A stretch of 64,000 bases of DNA, taken from assembly GCA_021234155.1 (NCBI GenBank), contig JAJEKV010000050.1:6659199-6723198 (forward strand), read 5' to 3'. This DNA comes from Isoetes taiwanensis. Taxonomy: Eukaryota > Streptophyta > Lycopodiopsida > Isoetales > Isoetaceae. The notes beneath the pieces are model-generated. The model was not told the DNA's origin. It searched no databases and saw only the letters and a list, made by a program, of their open reading frames with translations. Below are positions 1 to 12,700 of this stretch, one piece after another; the first letter of the stretch is position 1; each line of letters starts with the position of its first letter. The position numbers and the translations under genes were made by a program.

Positions 1-2700
1 TTACGCAAACCTTCAAAATTCTTTTTGAAACTTTTAAGATTAAGAAGCTTGTGCTACGCTAAAATAACCTAGTGCATTTTGAAGGTTATTTAAGATGCCT
101 AAGAAAAAGACAAGCCATGGGCATTTGGTGCCAGCAGCTTCTTCCGTATCCTTTAAAAAAGATGGCCCTCTAAAAGAACCTAGTACCACTCCAGCGATGG
201 GGGCATCTCCCCTAGAGACCCACCCAAAGCGATCCCAAGCGGGAGGCAAGCACTTCAGCTCCTCTTGATACGGAAGCGGCCGGGATGTTAAACTTGAAGG
301 CGATAAACATGAGAAACATGAGGACTCTAAACATGGGGACGCTTGGAACTATGGCTGCCCAACCTGCGAGTTCTGAAGTGAAGGGCCCGCCGTGGCCTTG
401 AGGCGTGATGAGGACTCGATGAAGGCGAAGAGAAGGAGATAGACAAAAGGCAAAAAAGGAACCGCGACTTCTCTCGAGGAGGTTAAACAATTATACCACC
501 TTTTAAAAGAGATAAGAAATCTTATGTTCCTCCTTTGCCTAAACCATATAATGGGGCTAGAAATAAAACGATCCTCTCCGATTAGATTTTTAAAATGGAA
601 CAATATTTTCAATCTGCTGAAACCCCAAAGTCGGAGAAGGTCCTTTGTGCCTCAAATTCCTTAGAAAAGGATGCCTTGTCATGGTGGCGCGCCATACCAA
701 AATTTGTCCAACTAGAGGCGAGGCACATAAGATTGAAACATGGCCCAAGTTTATTAAGAAATTCGGAACTATTTCATACCTTCTAATGCAGATCTCAAAT
801 TGAGGGATAAGTTACATGAATTCGCCAAGCGGAAGCATTGCTTCCTATGTGCAGGTACACATCCTATGTTTTGGAGATTGAGGATCTAACGAGAGAAGGC
901 GAAGGCTGCATCAATTTCTTTGGGGACTAAAAAGTATGTAAGAAAGAAGTTGAGAAATCATCTCCTTAAGATCTTCAAGATGCGATTGAACTCGCTGAGG
1001 CAGTAGCAGACTTCATACCTGATCTTGATCAAAAAGGTATTGATCGAAATGCTTCAATTCAAATTTCCTCTAATAATAAGGATCCTCACCAAAGTTCTTT
1101 GAAGAAGAATGATAATAAACCTGTCTTCAAAAACTTAATGATCGACAAAGGCAGTCTGGACAAAAAGGCTTGTGTTATATATATGGAAAAGGTGGGCATA
1201 TGTTTTACCAATGTCCCCATAAGAAACCTAAGAGTAATACTACGAATGAAGGGGATAACTCTAAGAACAACGATAAAGTAAGAATACGGATCCAACGATG
1301 TGGTATTTGTGGGGAAGTAAGCCCAAGTAAAAGACACCCCATTTTACCAAACGACACTTTTAAGATCAAAGGGGTCCTTAAGGGGTGAGGGAGTTTATTA
1401 TTCTAGTAGACTCGGGGTGTTCTCATAATTTTATTTCCGCACCATGGCCTCTAAGTTAAGACTCGACCCGGTCCCCACGACTGACCACTTAATGTCCAAG
1501 TCGTCGATGGGAGTTCTCAAATCTCCTCGATAAGGTGGAGGACATCACCTCTAGAATTCAAACTTTTCATGCGAGATTCTTTTTCTTTGTCATGGAATTG
1601 ACCCATATTGATATGATTATTGGTCAAGAGTGGTTGTGGAAGTGTGATCCGTTCATCGGCTTTCGAGACATATTATGAAACGGTGGAGGGCCGGAAAAAA
1701 GATATGAATTGCAAGGAGGCGCATGATTTACCATTGACTCCATTACTTTCGGCCATTCAAGTTAAGTTGAATACGTAAACAACAAGCTCAATTGTTTACC
1801 TTACTTGTACATGATAAAGCATATGAAAATGAGGAAACTAAGAAGGGTGTTGACTTTTAGTCTTTCCACCTACATTTCTCTCATGAATTTAAGACCTTTC
1901 TAATCACGGGGACTCGGTCAGGAGCTACCTCCACGAAGGAGTGTGGACCATCTGCGATTGACATTGCTCGAGGGTCCGCTCCTCCATCTCGAGCTCCATG
2001 CTCGAGTATCGCATCAAGAATCTTTGGAGATCGAGGCCTCGGCTTGCCGATCTTCTTGGCGAGGTTATATCGCCCAAGTCGTAGTCCTTACTACAGTTTT
2101 TGTGTTATTGGTCAAGAAAAAGAACAAGAGCATGCGGCTTTGTGTGGATTATTGTCGCTCAACAAGATAACCATCAAATTGATACCCGGCTGCCCGTATT
2201 GATGATCTTTTAGATAGTCTTCAAGGTAGCAAATATTTTTCTAAAATTGATTTGGCGGATATCATCGGATAAGGATTAAAAAGGTCATGAACATAAGGCG
2301 GCCTTTAGAACACACTTTGGTCACTATGAATATATGGTTATGCCTTTTGGTTTAACTAATGCTCCTGCCAATTTATGGCGACTATGAATGACTTATTTAA
2401 GTGACCATCTTGAGGAAGGGTGTTATTGTGTATCTCGATGTCATTCTTGTGTATTCTAAGAGCCTAGAAGAACATGAGGAATTGGTAAAAGTTGTTTTGA
2501 CTCAAATGCAAAAACATAAATATTTTATTAATCCTAGGAAAAGTTTCTTCTTTAGAGATCATATTGAATACTTAGGACATTTTATCTCTGCCGAGGAATT
2601 TGGTTGATCCACATAAAAGGTTATGGCAATCACGCACATAGCCTATACCAAAGAACCAACATGATGTAAAGACCTTTTCTTGGTTTTCAAGTAAGATCCT
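1..2700 (+). mobile_element. Ty3/gypsy retrotransposon remnant, copy A (gag-protease-RT, decayed)
   Basis: The first ~93 bases match the end of the leader that precedes gag in copy B. A gag-like start lies at 94. A capsid-type segment at about 590-900 contains a WWRA-type stretch. A CCHC-like zinc knuckle lies at 1173-1214, with Tyr in place of the second Cys. The protease active-site triad D-S-G is readable at 1409-1417. Reverse transcriptase segments run from about 2060 to 2690; the catalytic box reads Y-L-D-V at 2431-2442 instead of the usual Y-L-D-D. Frames are broken throughout by small indels. No RNase H, integrase or 3' LTR was recognised, so the element looks truncated after RT. Confidence 0.82.
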
Positions 2701-3240
2701 TTCTTGGTAGCGAAGACATGAGAATCTTGAACGGAGGTGGAAGAGGAATTTCCACGAAGAGGGTTAGTTGGCGGTGCGGTGAAGATATCATTCAACTGCC
2801 GATTATTTAATGGGGGATGCCGGAAAATTATAGGCAATTGCTAGATGCTCTATTTGCCTCTAATAGTCGGCATGGCCGACTAGCGAGGAAGGAAAGCAAT
2901 TTGAGCTGCTATAAAGCCCGGCGTTGTGCATAGCTTGCATATAGGCACTTTGGATACATTGAGGCAATTAGCGGCCATAGCCACGAGGAATTTATCATTG
3001 CCATGACAACCAAAGGAATCCATCATGGAATGTCTAAAGATTAATATATGTTATTGTCGGGCTTAATTGCCCCTAAGAGCTCAAACATCTCTAAGCGAGT
3101 TGAGCTCAAAGACCTGAATTGACTTGAGGCCATCTCTAAATGGCTGAGATGAAAAGTCCTCAGTTGACTTGAGGCCATCTCTAAGCGGTTGATATGAGCA
3201 GTTTTCTTCCTATGATTGATGAGGATGTTCAATCTGGAAA
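2701..3240. repeat. Unassigned retroelement spacer with ~46-bp tandem repeat, copy A
   Basis: No coding segment is recognised after the RT remnant. From about 3080 to 3200 a degenerate unit of about 46 bases, with core TTGACTTGAGGCCATCTCTA, recurs two to three times. The same array is cleaner in copy B at 35,325-35,445. It is probably internal or LTR-proximal sequence of a retroelement. Confidence 0.5.
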
Positions 3241-3795
3241 GGAAGGATCGTTCACGGTATTTGAACAAAATACTTGCTTTCGAGGGGGTGTGGTTCACGA
3301 CCAACAAGTACTTTAAAAGGAAATCAATGACTCTTTAAAATCTTTTTGATAATGGAATCGATATCAGTCAATTCGACCTTATCATTGCAAAAGAACCAAA
3401 CCCTAGCCTTTGGCTTGAAAAGACCAAGCGCCCTAACAAAGATCTGACCTTAGACTTATAAAGAAAGACTATGCCTTTCTAAAAGGCAAAAGGCCAAAAG
3501 GGAATTTCCTTAAAAGGACCTTTCAAAGACTATAAAAGCATGCATAGATGGATGAAAATGCAGCTCACCGTCATAGCCCTACTTCTCTTCCTCTCTTGAT
3601 TTCCCACTCTACTTTCAATTCTCCATAGCTAAGCTTGTTGAATTACGGCGAGATAAAGATTTCTGCTCTAGGATAAAGACCGTGGTGAATCAGGTTAGTG
3701 GATCGAGCCCTCTCCTTCTAAGCTGGATCATTTCTTTAGTTTCTTTGGCTTTACGGGTGAATTAAAAGAGATAAGTATCAAATGGTATCACAGCC
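3241..3795 (+). mobile_element. LTR-like block ending in a primer-binding site, copy A
   Basis: An LTR-like block with a TATA-like stretch (CTATAAAA) near 3530 ends in CA at 3779-3780. Two bases later comes TGGTATCACAGCC (3783-3795), one base different from the plant initiator-tRNA-Met complement TGGTATCAGAGCC. This is the standard LTR-PBS arrangement, so the block is probably the 5' LTR of the copia-like element that follows. The 5' boundary is not certain, and no matching 3' LTR was seen. Confidence 0.6.
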
Positions 3796-4029
3796 AAGTC
3801 TCGAGTTCAAGTCTCCACGGAGAGTCCCAATTGGTAGATTCCTCATGAATGATGTAAGTCCCATATGCTTGAGGCGATCATTTCAAAGAAGGGAGAATTA
3901 TATAGTTTGGGGGCCATGGGGACCGTTTTTAGTAAATCTGGGGGGCTGACACCTAACTACTCGGATATAGAGGTCAAACCTTAGCATTTCAATGCCTTTG
4001 CCTAGTTGGTTGGGGCCACGATAATTAAT

Positions 4030-5500
4030 TAATAAATTATCACAAAATTATTCAAGTCCTAAAGACTTTACTAAAGGAAGAGGTCGAGGCTACAATAATA
4101 GGTCAGTTAGAAGGGGGAGAGGCCAAAAAGTCAGGGGAAGAGGCAGGAGATGAAATACTGCAGCAATAAATATGGCAAAAGTGTAAATAATGAGGAAAAG
4201 GAAGAAGGAGACGAAAACATTGGGGTAAAAAACAATTCTAATGTGTTAGAACTCAAGCAGAAAATAAACAAGGGGTCCAGCTATGTGCAAATGGGAGATG
4301 GCAATTTACGAAAAGTAGATGTAGCTGGAATGTTAGAGATCTTTGATCTATCTGGAGAACATGTGGAACTAAAAAATGTTTTATGTATTCGTTCCATTAT
4401 CAGAAATATGATTTCATTTCGCCAGCTTGTTGATCTAGGCTAAAGAGTTTGTTTTGAGAAAACTCAATGTAAAATCTATTTAGGAAATACATTGAAGTTT
4501 TTGGCAAGAAGGGTTGGAAATTTATTTGGTTTGAATATTATATGGCTTGTTGGTACAATAAATATGATTACAGCTCCTACAAGCAGGAAATGGCATGAGA
4601 GACTAGGACATACTCGAACAATATTCATTACATGATTAAAAACGAAATGATTGTTGCTGAAGGAGAAATAAAGGAAGAATTTATATGTGAAGGATGTATG
4701 CTAGGCAAGCATACTAGGTTAAGATTTTAGAAATCTAACAAAAGAGCAAAAGGTATTCTAGATCTGATACACACGAACTCATGTGATCCTATAAACATCA
4801 TAAGCATGACTAGAAAAAGGTTCTCATCATGACTGCTCAAGAAAAAAAAGTGTTACCTGTTAAGACACAAAGACCAAGCATTTATTGCATATATACTATT
4901 TGAACAAGAGGTTGAAAGACAAACATGGAAAAGAATTAAGTGTGTTAGATCTGATAAAAGAGGTGAATTTTTATCTGGAGCTTTAACAAACACTGTAGGG
5001 ATCATGTCATCAAAAAGAAGCTCACATGAGGTACATCCCTCAACAAAATGGCATGGAAGAGAGGAAAAATAGGTGCATATTTGATGCAATTCGATCCATG
5101 TTGAAACAATCAAGTATGCCCAATTTCTTATGGGGGGATGAGATTGTCAAAACTGTAGTATTAGTTCAGAATAAACTTCCTTCTGCCAGTGTCAATGGCA
5201 AAACACCGGAGAAGATGTAGAATGGGGTTGTGCCCATATGATATGTGTAAAACATATGGATGTGTTGGATATGCTCATGTTCCAAAGGAAATGAGGAAAA
5301 AGCTCGATGATAGAGACATAAAGTGCTATCTAGTTGGCTATGATGAACATGAAACCATTCCTACTCTTAACCCTTTTGTAGCAATACATGCTTCAACTAC
5401 GTCTACTTCAGTTGTTGGTCCTCCTTGTGATGTGGCCCCTTTAGCTTCCTCTCATAGTATATCCCCGTATATTTCTCCTTCCGTCCTTCGCTAGTTATAC
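4030..5500 (+). mobile_element. Ty1/copia retrotransposon remnant, copy A (gag-integrase)
   Basis: A glycine/arginine-rich gag tail (about 4070-4150) leads into a protease-like stretch with MGDG near 4290. A GAG-pre-integrase/HHCC zinc region follows, with WHERLGH near 4590 and C-E-G-C at 4686-4697. Integrase core pieces follow: an RSDK-type Asp near 4950, and a PQQNG-x-EERKNR motif with the catalytic Glu near 5035-5075. The frame after the integrase reads a copia-type YGCVGYAHVP stretch to 5494. Stops and indels interrupt it. No copia reverse transcriptase follows, so the element is 3'-truncated. Confidence 0.8.
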
Positions 5501-6309
5501 CCCTTGATACCTGTCACTTGTTCCTCATGTTGATCCATCTGCTTTTACGTGGCACGAGGTAGAGGCTGTTGAGCATTCATTTTTTGATATGATTGTGCAT
5601 CGATTATCACTGGATGTGGTTCACCCTGTTTCGAATTATCAGATGTAGAGATGTCTCACGATGCAGTTCTACCTTTTGTTTTTTATTATGCTGGTTCCTT
5701 TCAGCAGCCTAAGAGTATCATCAATTAGGATGATAGTTGGAAACGTATCTCCCTTAAGAAGGCACTTTGGCAAAAATGATCTCCAGCAGTTCATATTAGT
5801 GATTTGAAATCTGAGGCTTACTTTGGTTATACAATCTGAGGTTATTAGATAGCTCTGCACGCAGAGATTATTTCTCTTTGAATTTTAACTTGTACCTCAG
5901 TCTTACATACTTGTTTTCATGATTTAATGATGAATCCATCTATCGTCCTTCAAAAAACTAAAAATAGAGACTACTTATAATTTACAGAATTATGATTTCC
6001 TAAATACATAACAATGTGTGTTAAGCCCATAGCTTAATAAAATATAAAAGAATGATCTAAACAATTAGCAAAACTGCTCGGATGGACATTGCGGAGACAT
6101 ATATAAAAGATATTGGACATTCCAAAGAATAAATGTTTTTTGCATTGCTCTAAATATTTAGGAAAATATGGAGGCTAAAATTCTCTGGACTTACACACAA
6201 TTAGTTCAAATTTTGAGGTCCATCCATTCAACTTAACGTAAAACCTCCTTTGGTGAGTTGGACAAAGAAATGTCCCAGTTTTGTCGCAATATTAAAAAAT
6301 TTAGATAGC
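5501..6309. other. Retroelement-to-gene transition, copy A; no gene recognised
   Basis: AT-rich sequence, nearly identical to 37,760-38,572 over long stretches. It holds broken remnants at 5,580-5,860 that encode nothing recognised. It lies between the copia remnant and the upstream repeat of symplekin. Confidence 0.4.
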
Positions 6310-6397
6310 AAGAATGTGTTGGAATATACATATGTTAGATGCTGCCAATGTGGAAGAATGTGTTGGAATATACATATGTTAGATGCTGCCAATGTGG
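6310..6397. repeat. Two tandem 44-bp units upstream of symplekin, copy A
   Basis: Two adjacent units start at 6310 and 6354. Each begins AAGAATGTGTTGGAATATAC and ends GCCAATGTGG. They lie about 360-445 bases before the symplekin start codon, and the same array is at 38,573-38,660 in copy B. They lie in the presumed promoter or 5' leader. A CTT-rich tract follows at about 6410-6440. Confidence 0.85.
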
Positions 6398-6754
6398 CAT
6401 GGCATAAAAATTTCTTCTTCTTCTTATTTTTCTTTAACAAACCTCGAGCGAGCAGCCTTTGCATGTAAGCCACAAGAAGAGGAAGAAGACTAGATTACAC
6501 ACATAATCAATTTATAAGTTTGTTTTAAATTAAATAATAAATGTGATTTTTTCCCGTGCAAACGTTTAGGTCGAGTTAAGATCAAAATGAATGTTTTTGA
6601 CAACAATTGGTTTTTGGGTCTATCTAGGTTTTGAGACAAAGGGGGACGGAAGGGAGAGCCCCATCGCAAGCTAGATTCAGCACCCTGTGCGTTCATCCGG
6701 GATGTTTTCTTTCTATATTTGCTAGAGCACGCATTGGGCATTTCAAGTTGTTAC

Positions 6755-9700
6755 ATGGCAATGGCAGGCCGGATGGATGAAATTAGCAACCATGCAATTG
6801 GATTGCTTAACGAGGCAAAACTTCAGTCTGATACATCAGCTAAAGTGGATAAATTAAAGCAGCTCAAAGAGCTTATTTTGTACAAGGAACCATGGCTATT
6901 GCCGGAGTTCATACCCATCTCATGGAACTGCAAGAGCGAACCTGGGAGTCCTGTACGCAAATATCTTGCAGAGTAAGTTGGTGAATGAAATGTATAGTAA
7001 ATATGGATATAGAAAATTGTTAGTATATAAGATTTGAACGATCAGCATATCAGTAGCTCTTTAAGACAAGGCATGCATTGTTCTGATCACTGGTTCTGGA
7101 AATTTTGAAACCTGTTTGCAAACAAGATTTTTATGGAGCATGTTGAATATAGCTGACTGCCCTTCGATTATCAGGGTTATAGAGAAATAGGCTTGGAAGT
7201 ACACAGAGCAACTTCCTCTTATGGTACCTGTACTACTTGTATTGCTGAACGACTCTGTACCAACCGTTGCACGAAGGGCCATCACTAGTGGGGCAAACTT
7301 GTTCCGGAACACTCTGGAACAAGTTGCATTGATAATAATTAAAGTTTGATGGTTTTATTTGCTGGTTTTAACTATTTTGTGTTGGAACCATAAAATGAAG
7401 TTCGAATGAAATGCACGCAGCTATATAAAAGTCAGGAGTACACTCAACATCATTTTTTACCCTAAAGCTCTATAGAAACCTCAATATTCTTACACTACTT
7501 TTTAAACATAGGGTATATATAGTGGTCAAGTGGGAAGCATATTGAGGATGCTTGGTCATGGATGACAAGGTTCAAAGATGCTGTCTATCCTGTTGCATTA
7601 TCAGGTAGGTCGTTCATGGTTACAATTATTGATTTGTGCTGGAGCTTTATATTGCCATGTCTGATTGCAGCATGCAAATGATGGTGTGCGGATCCATGCA
7701 GTTAAATTCATTGAGACTACAATTATGCTTTTCACCCCTGATCCCAGTGGTTCTCACTCACCACGCCCCCGTCGTAGCAGAATGATGGTTGGTGTACACA
7801 ATTGCATTATTGAGTATTAATCTTAATTGTGTTTATGGCGGCTGCTGCTTTTGTAGGGACTCCAAAGGGGTTTAATATCGAATGGATAGCATCTAAGCAT
7901 CCTCTTCTAGATGCTGTTGCAATGGGCCAAGAAGTTGAGTAAAACCTTGGTCTGCTATTGAACCATTTACGACCACCTGACATCTCATCACTTCCTTGTC
8001 TATTTGCAATTGTCCTTGTTAACAGGTAAAATGACATTTGGAAACACTGATAGTAATTTTTGTATCTGTGTGTCTGGGTGTGTGCTATGTGTTCTCTCAT
8101 TATCACTAATTTGGTGACTGTCTTATAGTAATGTGCTGTTATGCAACACAACAGAATTACACTAACAAAACAGCGGCAAGAGAATGACCACGATGTCTTC
8201 CTGCATGGAATGAGCTATGTTTTTTGTCAGTTGGATTCAGCCTGGGTTATGTGGATATCACAATGGGACAGCTCACAGAACAAGACCACTTAAAGATTCT
8301 TAACGTTGCAATTTAGAAAGAGTTTGATGCTGGATTGACTATTAGATTTGAGGATCAGAAGTGTATGCCATAACGGGAGTCTTTTCCTTCCTATCAGATC
8401 AAATGACATGTTTTCTATCAATGGTGGTGGAAACATAGGCGAAATTAGAATTCTAGGGAAAAAGCAAGTAAACCGGGCATCAAAAGTGAAACACAGATTG
8501 ATCTAACATACCTTTGTGTTATATAAACTGTAGTTAAATAGCTTGGGGTATGTTGCCAAAAAATGCCGTCAAGATTCTTGAACATGAATAAGATTTTCCT
8601 TTCCCTTTCAGTGCAATGAAAACAGGGCTCTGCTAAAAGATAACTAGCTAAATATATATTTTTCCATGCGTAGGTTGTTGAGCTTAATCTTTAATCCTGT
8701 TTGGCAATGTTTTGCTTCTGGATTTACTGTCTGTTTCTTTAAACATCTGCTTATTGGGGGAAGGGAATGGGCAGTTTGACAGCAATTGCCAAGAAAAGGC
8801 CATCAATGTTTTGGTCGCATTTTGCCAGCATTGCTTTCACTTGGACCAACTTATGGAAGCTATTAAAGGACAAGTTGCAAGTTTAATCCATGGCTGAAGA
8901 ATTCACTTCTGTCATTGCTCAAGTGCACACACCGGGGAGCTGCTCGGTAATGCTATTTTCTTTTTCTTTTTTACACTATTTCATTCAAATTTGATCAGTC
9001 ACAATTGGAACTTACAGATTTAATTGATCCACGATTATAAATTTCAGTAAATATTCAACAAAGGGTTTTGACACACCATGGTGATAGCAAGTTGTAAGCA
9101 TTTGTCTAGTTCTATTTTACCAAGGCCCAGAACTTGTAGAAAACAGTTTGCTTTACGTTGAATTTGTTTTTCACCTTGAATCAACATAGCAACCAAAACT
9201 AGCTCCATTTGTTTTTAATTATCCAAATATCGCTGTCTACACTGAAGTTGCCATTTCATTGTTTTTGTTTTCTTACAATGGAACAATCATCAAATATCGT
9301 TGTCTACATTTGTTTTCTTACAATGGAACAATGATTTAGTGTATGGGGCGCTTAGTTGAGAATGCTACGGAAGATGAATGCTGTGATGCAGCAGAAATGA
9401 CCATTTCCCCAGATGTTTAGAAATGCGGATAAGGATAGTGGACATGAATAGGAACCTGAAGGTTGTGACTTGACTTCTATTTATTTCTCTTAGAGTTCTT
9501 TTATAAATATATGATTTTAGAATGTTTTACTTTCAGGATGAAAAGGTGGTGGATGGGACCAAGAAAAGGGCTATCAGTCAACAAAAAATGGAACTGGTGC
9601 ATGGGATGATAGTAGTGGAAAAATTTCGTGCCCACCCTTACAGGTCAGTATTGATGACCAGTTCCCATCAGCAGGTTTCTAGTGAAATGGAGGATATTAG

Positions 9701-12700
9701 TAGTTCCACTGTTTGATGCTGGCAATGGGTCTGCTCCTGATAATGGATTGTCTCCATTTCAGCACTTGATTGGGATGATCGGACTTTGGTTGCTCAAGGA
9801 GACAGGGCTACTGCATCTGTTGATTTACTCATAACACTTCCACCAGATACATTAGCTGATGTGGTGATACTCAATATACAAAACCTGCCAATGGCCAGGC
9901 CATCACCTTCTGAAGATCAGAGTTTTATGGATGGATTGCCTTCTCTTTCCCCAGGAAGGTCCCAACAAGTGAGCAGTATATCTCTTATGGCTACATTGTC
10001 AGTTCAGCCCCTAATTCTGTTGCAGATGCAGCTACAGCATCTGACACCCGGTGATCACGCCGGGGTGAGTAATTTCTAAGCATCTGCTGAAGTGTGTTGT
10101 CTTTTTTTTATAGCGTCCGTTACTGATTTCCAGGACCCAAGGCGGATGGACCCTCGTTTCTCAGTGGGACTTGCATCTCCAAAACAAGAGGATGCCATAT
10201 TAGCTGTAAACAGTGCTGCAACTGAATTGGATTTGAGGGTTGGAACTGAAAGTGTGGGTGCATCTATTGCTGTAAAGATGGAAAGTAGCAGTCCAACAAA
10301 CAGCAGTAGAACCCGTGCATCTCTCAGGCTAGATCTATACCAATTCCTGGAACACAATGCCAGTTCATGTGAAATGTGAGCGATGGAAGTAAGCATGTCC
10401 ACATCTGCGATTTTGCCTCCTGCAATATCACCTTCTGAAATGACCCCCAAGCAGAGGTTCTGTCTCCTGTGTCCCCTGTAAAACAGAATTGGAGGTCGAG
10501 CCACCCATAATAGCAATAACTCAGCCTTCCTGAAGGAGGCACCAAATTTATCAGCACCTAATATTGTTGTTGGTTTACCATCTGGAGGAGAGTTCAATGA
10601 TGATACCTGTACTACCACTGAATGATGAACAACAATCTGCACTTATTAAAAAGCTCTTCTTCGGGTACTAAGATATAAAGCCATACTTCTGCAGGAGAGG
10701 CGGTCACAGTTGCTCTATTGGCCAGCAACGGCCCATGTAAAGTTAGTTGGTAAAAAGTATTCTCCATTGCTAACTTTTCTTATTTAATGGTTTACTTGTT
10801 TAATTTGGTTGTTGGGTTGTACAGTCTTTTGCTGGTGCTGAATCATGGACATCATACACAGAAGCACATATTGGGAGATTATGGAAATCATATGGTAATA
10901 GAGGCATCTGGCCTACATTCTTTTAGATATCAATATTCTGCAGATATCAATTGTCTTAGGTAGTTTAACTTGTAGGAGAATCAGAGGCAAAAGGACTTTG
11001 GTGTTTTAGACTCTCCCCACTTTTTGCAAACAAATCCTTTTCATTTTTGATCACGTTCCACCATTGTTTTAGAGCATCCTCTAGTTCTTCCGTAGGCTTT
11101 ATTACCTTTCTAAAGTTGATTGGCTAGCCCTCAAATGTGTTGATTGCCATGCTTCTCCCTTCTTATTAAAACAGCGGGATTCAATTTTATGCAATCCCAC
11201 TTTCTTACCTTTGTATGTCTGACTGCTGTCACATGGTGCGTATAACTTGTGGGGAGTTTATGAGACATCTAATTTAGTATAACCAGCAGTGTTGTCTAGG
11301 TTGAAAAATGTTAATTCCGCTAATCCATACTTGCATTTCCAAAATTCAAAAAATTCTGATATGCTGCACTGTTAACTTCATGTCACAGGGCCAACACTTG
11401 CATTGCATGCTTTATGAGCTTTCGTGGAACAAATTGAAGACCCAGGTTCAGAAACTTCTTTTGAGGTGTACAATAACTTTTACTGTCCTTGGTAAGATGG
11501 ATACTTCTTTTCAATCTTAGAAGGTATAGTTGAACATGATCAGAAGGTAACCAATTTTAGTCAGAAGCATTTTGTTCTTTTGGCTCCATCTGTGTTGGGA
11601 TGAAGATGATGGTTATGAGTATATGCATTTTATATTGCTTCTAAGCTATCCTATGATGTTGATCTATGGTTAAGATTGCAAGATCAAAAAGAAGATATTT
11701 TAGACGGTGGAATCAGAAGTGGCACTTCTTGCATTTGCAGTTCATAAGCTAAGGCTTTTTATATTGCTTTCTATAGTCCATTAGTGGTCTTACAAAAAAG
11801 AACTCCTTGCCATCTTAAAATGCTGCTATCCTTGAATGTCCTTTTATGACTGGGGTGATTCTTAAGTGATTTTTAAGTAGACTGTGGCTGGCCCATTCAG
11901 TCTATTTTTTGTGACACTAGTATTTGAACATGTCTCTGCCAAGTCTAACTGTTCCAATGAAATCATAAAAATATAACTTGGAGATGCATATCCAAAATAG
12001 TCTAAAGCCTTTAACAAATGTGAAGATAATCTTGGGATCTGTGGATGGCACAAGCTTCCTTGGAAGGAAGTGGGATTATTGCACATGATGGTTTGAACAA
12101 ATATTTTTTTTCCCAAAAAGGCTCATAGGTGCTCTCATTGGATGAATCAGGATGGTGTCGTTAGACAGGGATACATGCATACTTCCATCTGCTTCAAATT
12201 CGGACCAAAAATTACAAAGCTCATGTAGTGAGGTTGTGAGTGATCACCAATGTTTGGCATTGTCGTCTTTAAAACTGGTTTATTAAGGATTCTCAATGTA
12301 TAGGCTGTTTGATTTGCAGTTGCTCAAAGTAATAATTTTCTTGTTTTTTTGTACAACATCATCTTTTTTTTTTTGAGTAGTTCAAATTGCTTTTCAGTTT
12401 AAACCTGTGGTTGGCAATGAAGAAATGAAGTGGTATTTGGAAATTACAAAAATGTTCTATGTTATGTGCACAGGCAAGAAGGTTCACCGGGATACTTTGC
12501 CTCAAACTGATAGGGCCCTTAGCAAGCTGGCTGAGGTCCTATACTTCCCCTATGGGGAGGCACTAAAGCTACTGGAAGTTTATGCAATCAATAAGTGATT
12601 CTAAGCATAGGGCCTTCTTGCTCTTTGGAACCTTATTCTACAGTCGCCCACGAGAAAACTTGTCTAAAATGACTTTTTGCAGGTAGTATTTTATTCACGC

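Noticed and set aside
6719-6976. Longer symplekin N-terminus starting before 6,755 in copy A
   Set aside because: The extension is open only because one C is missing compared with copy B; the conserved protein starts at the later ATG.
10076-10642. 188-codon open frame on the minus strand
   Set aside because: It is exactly antisense to symplekin exon 9 and is not preserved as an equal frame in copy B (42,262-42,621 only).
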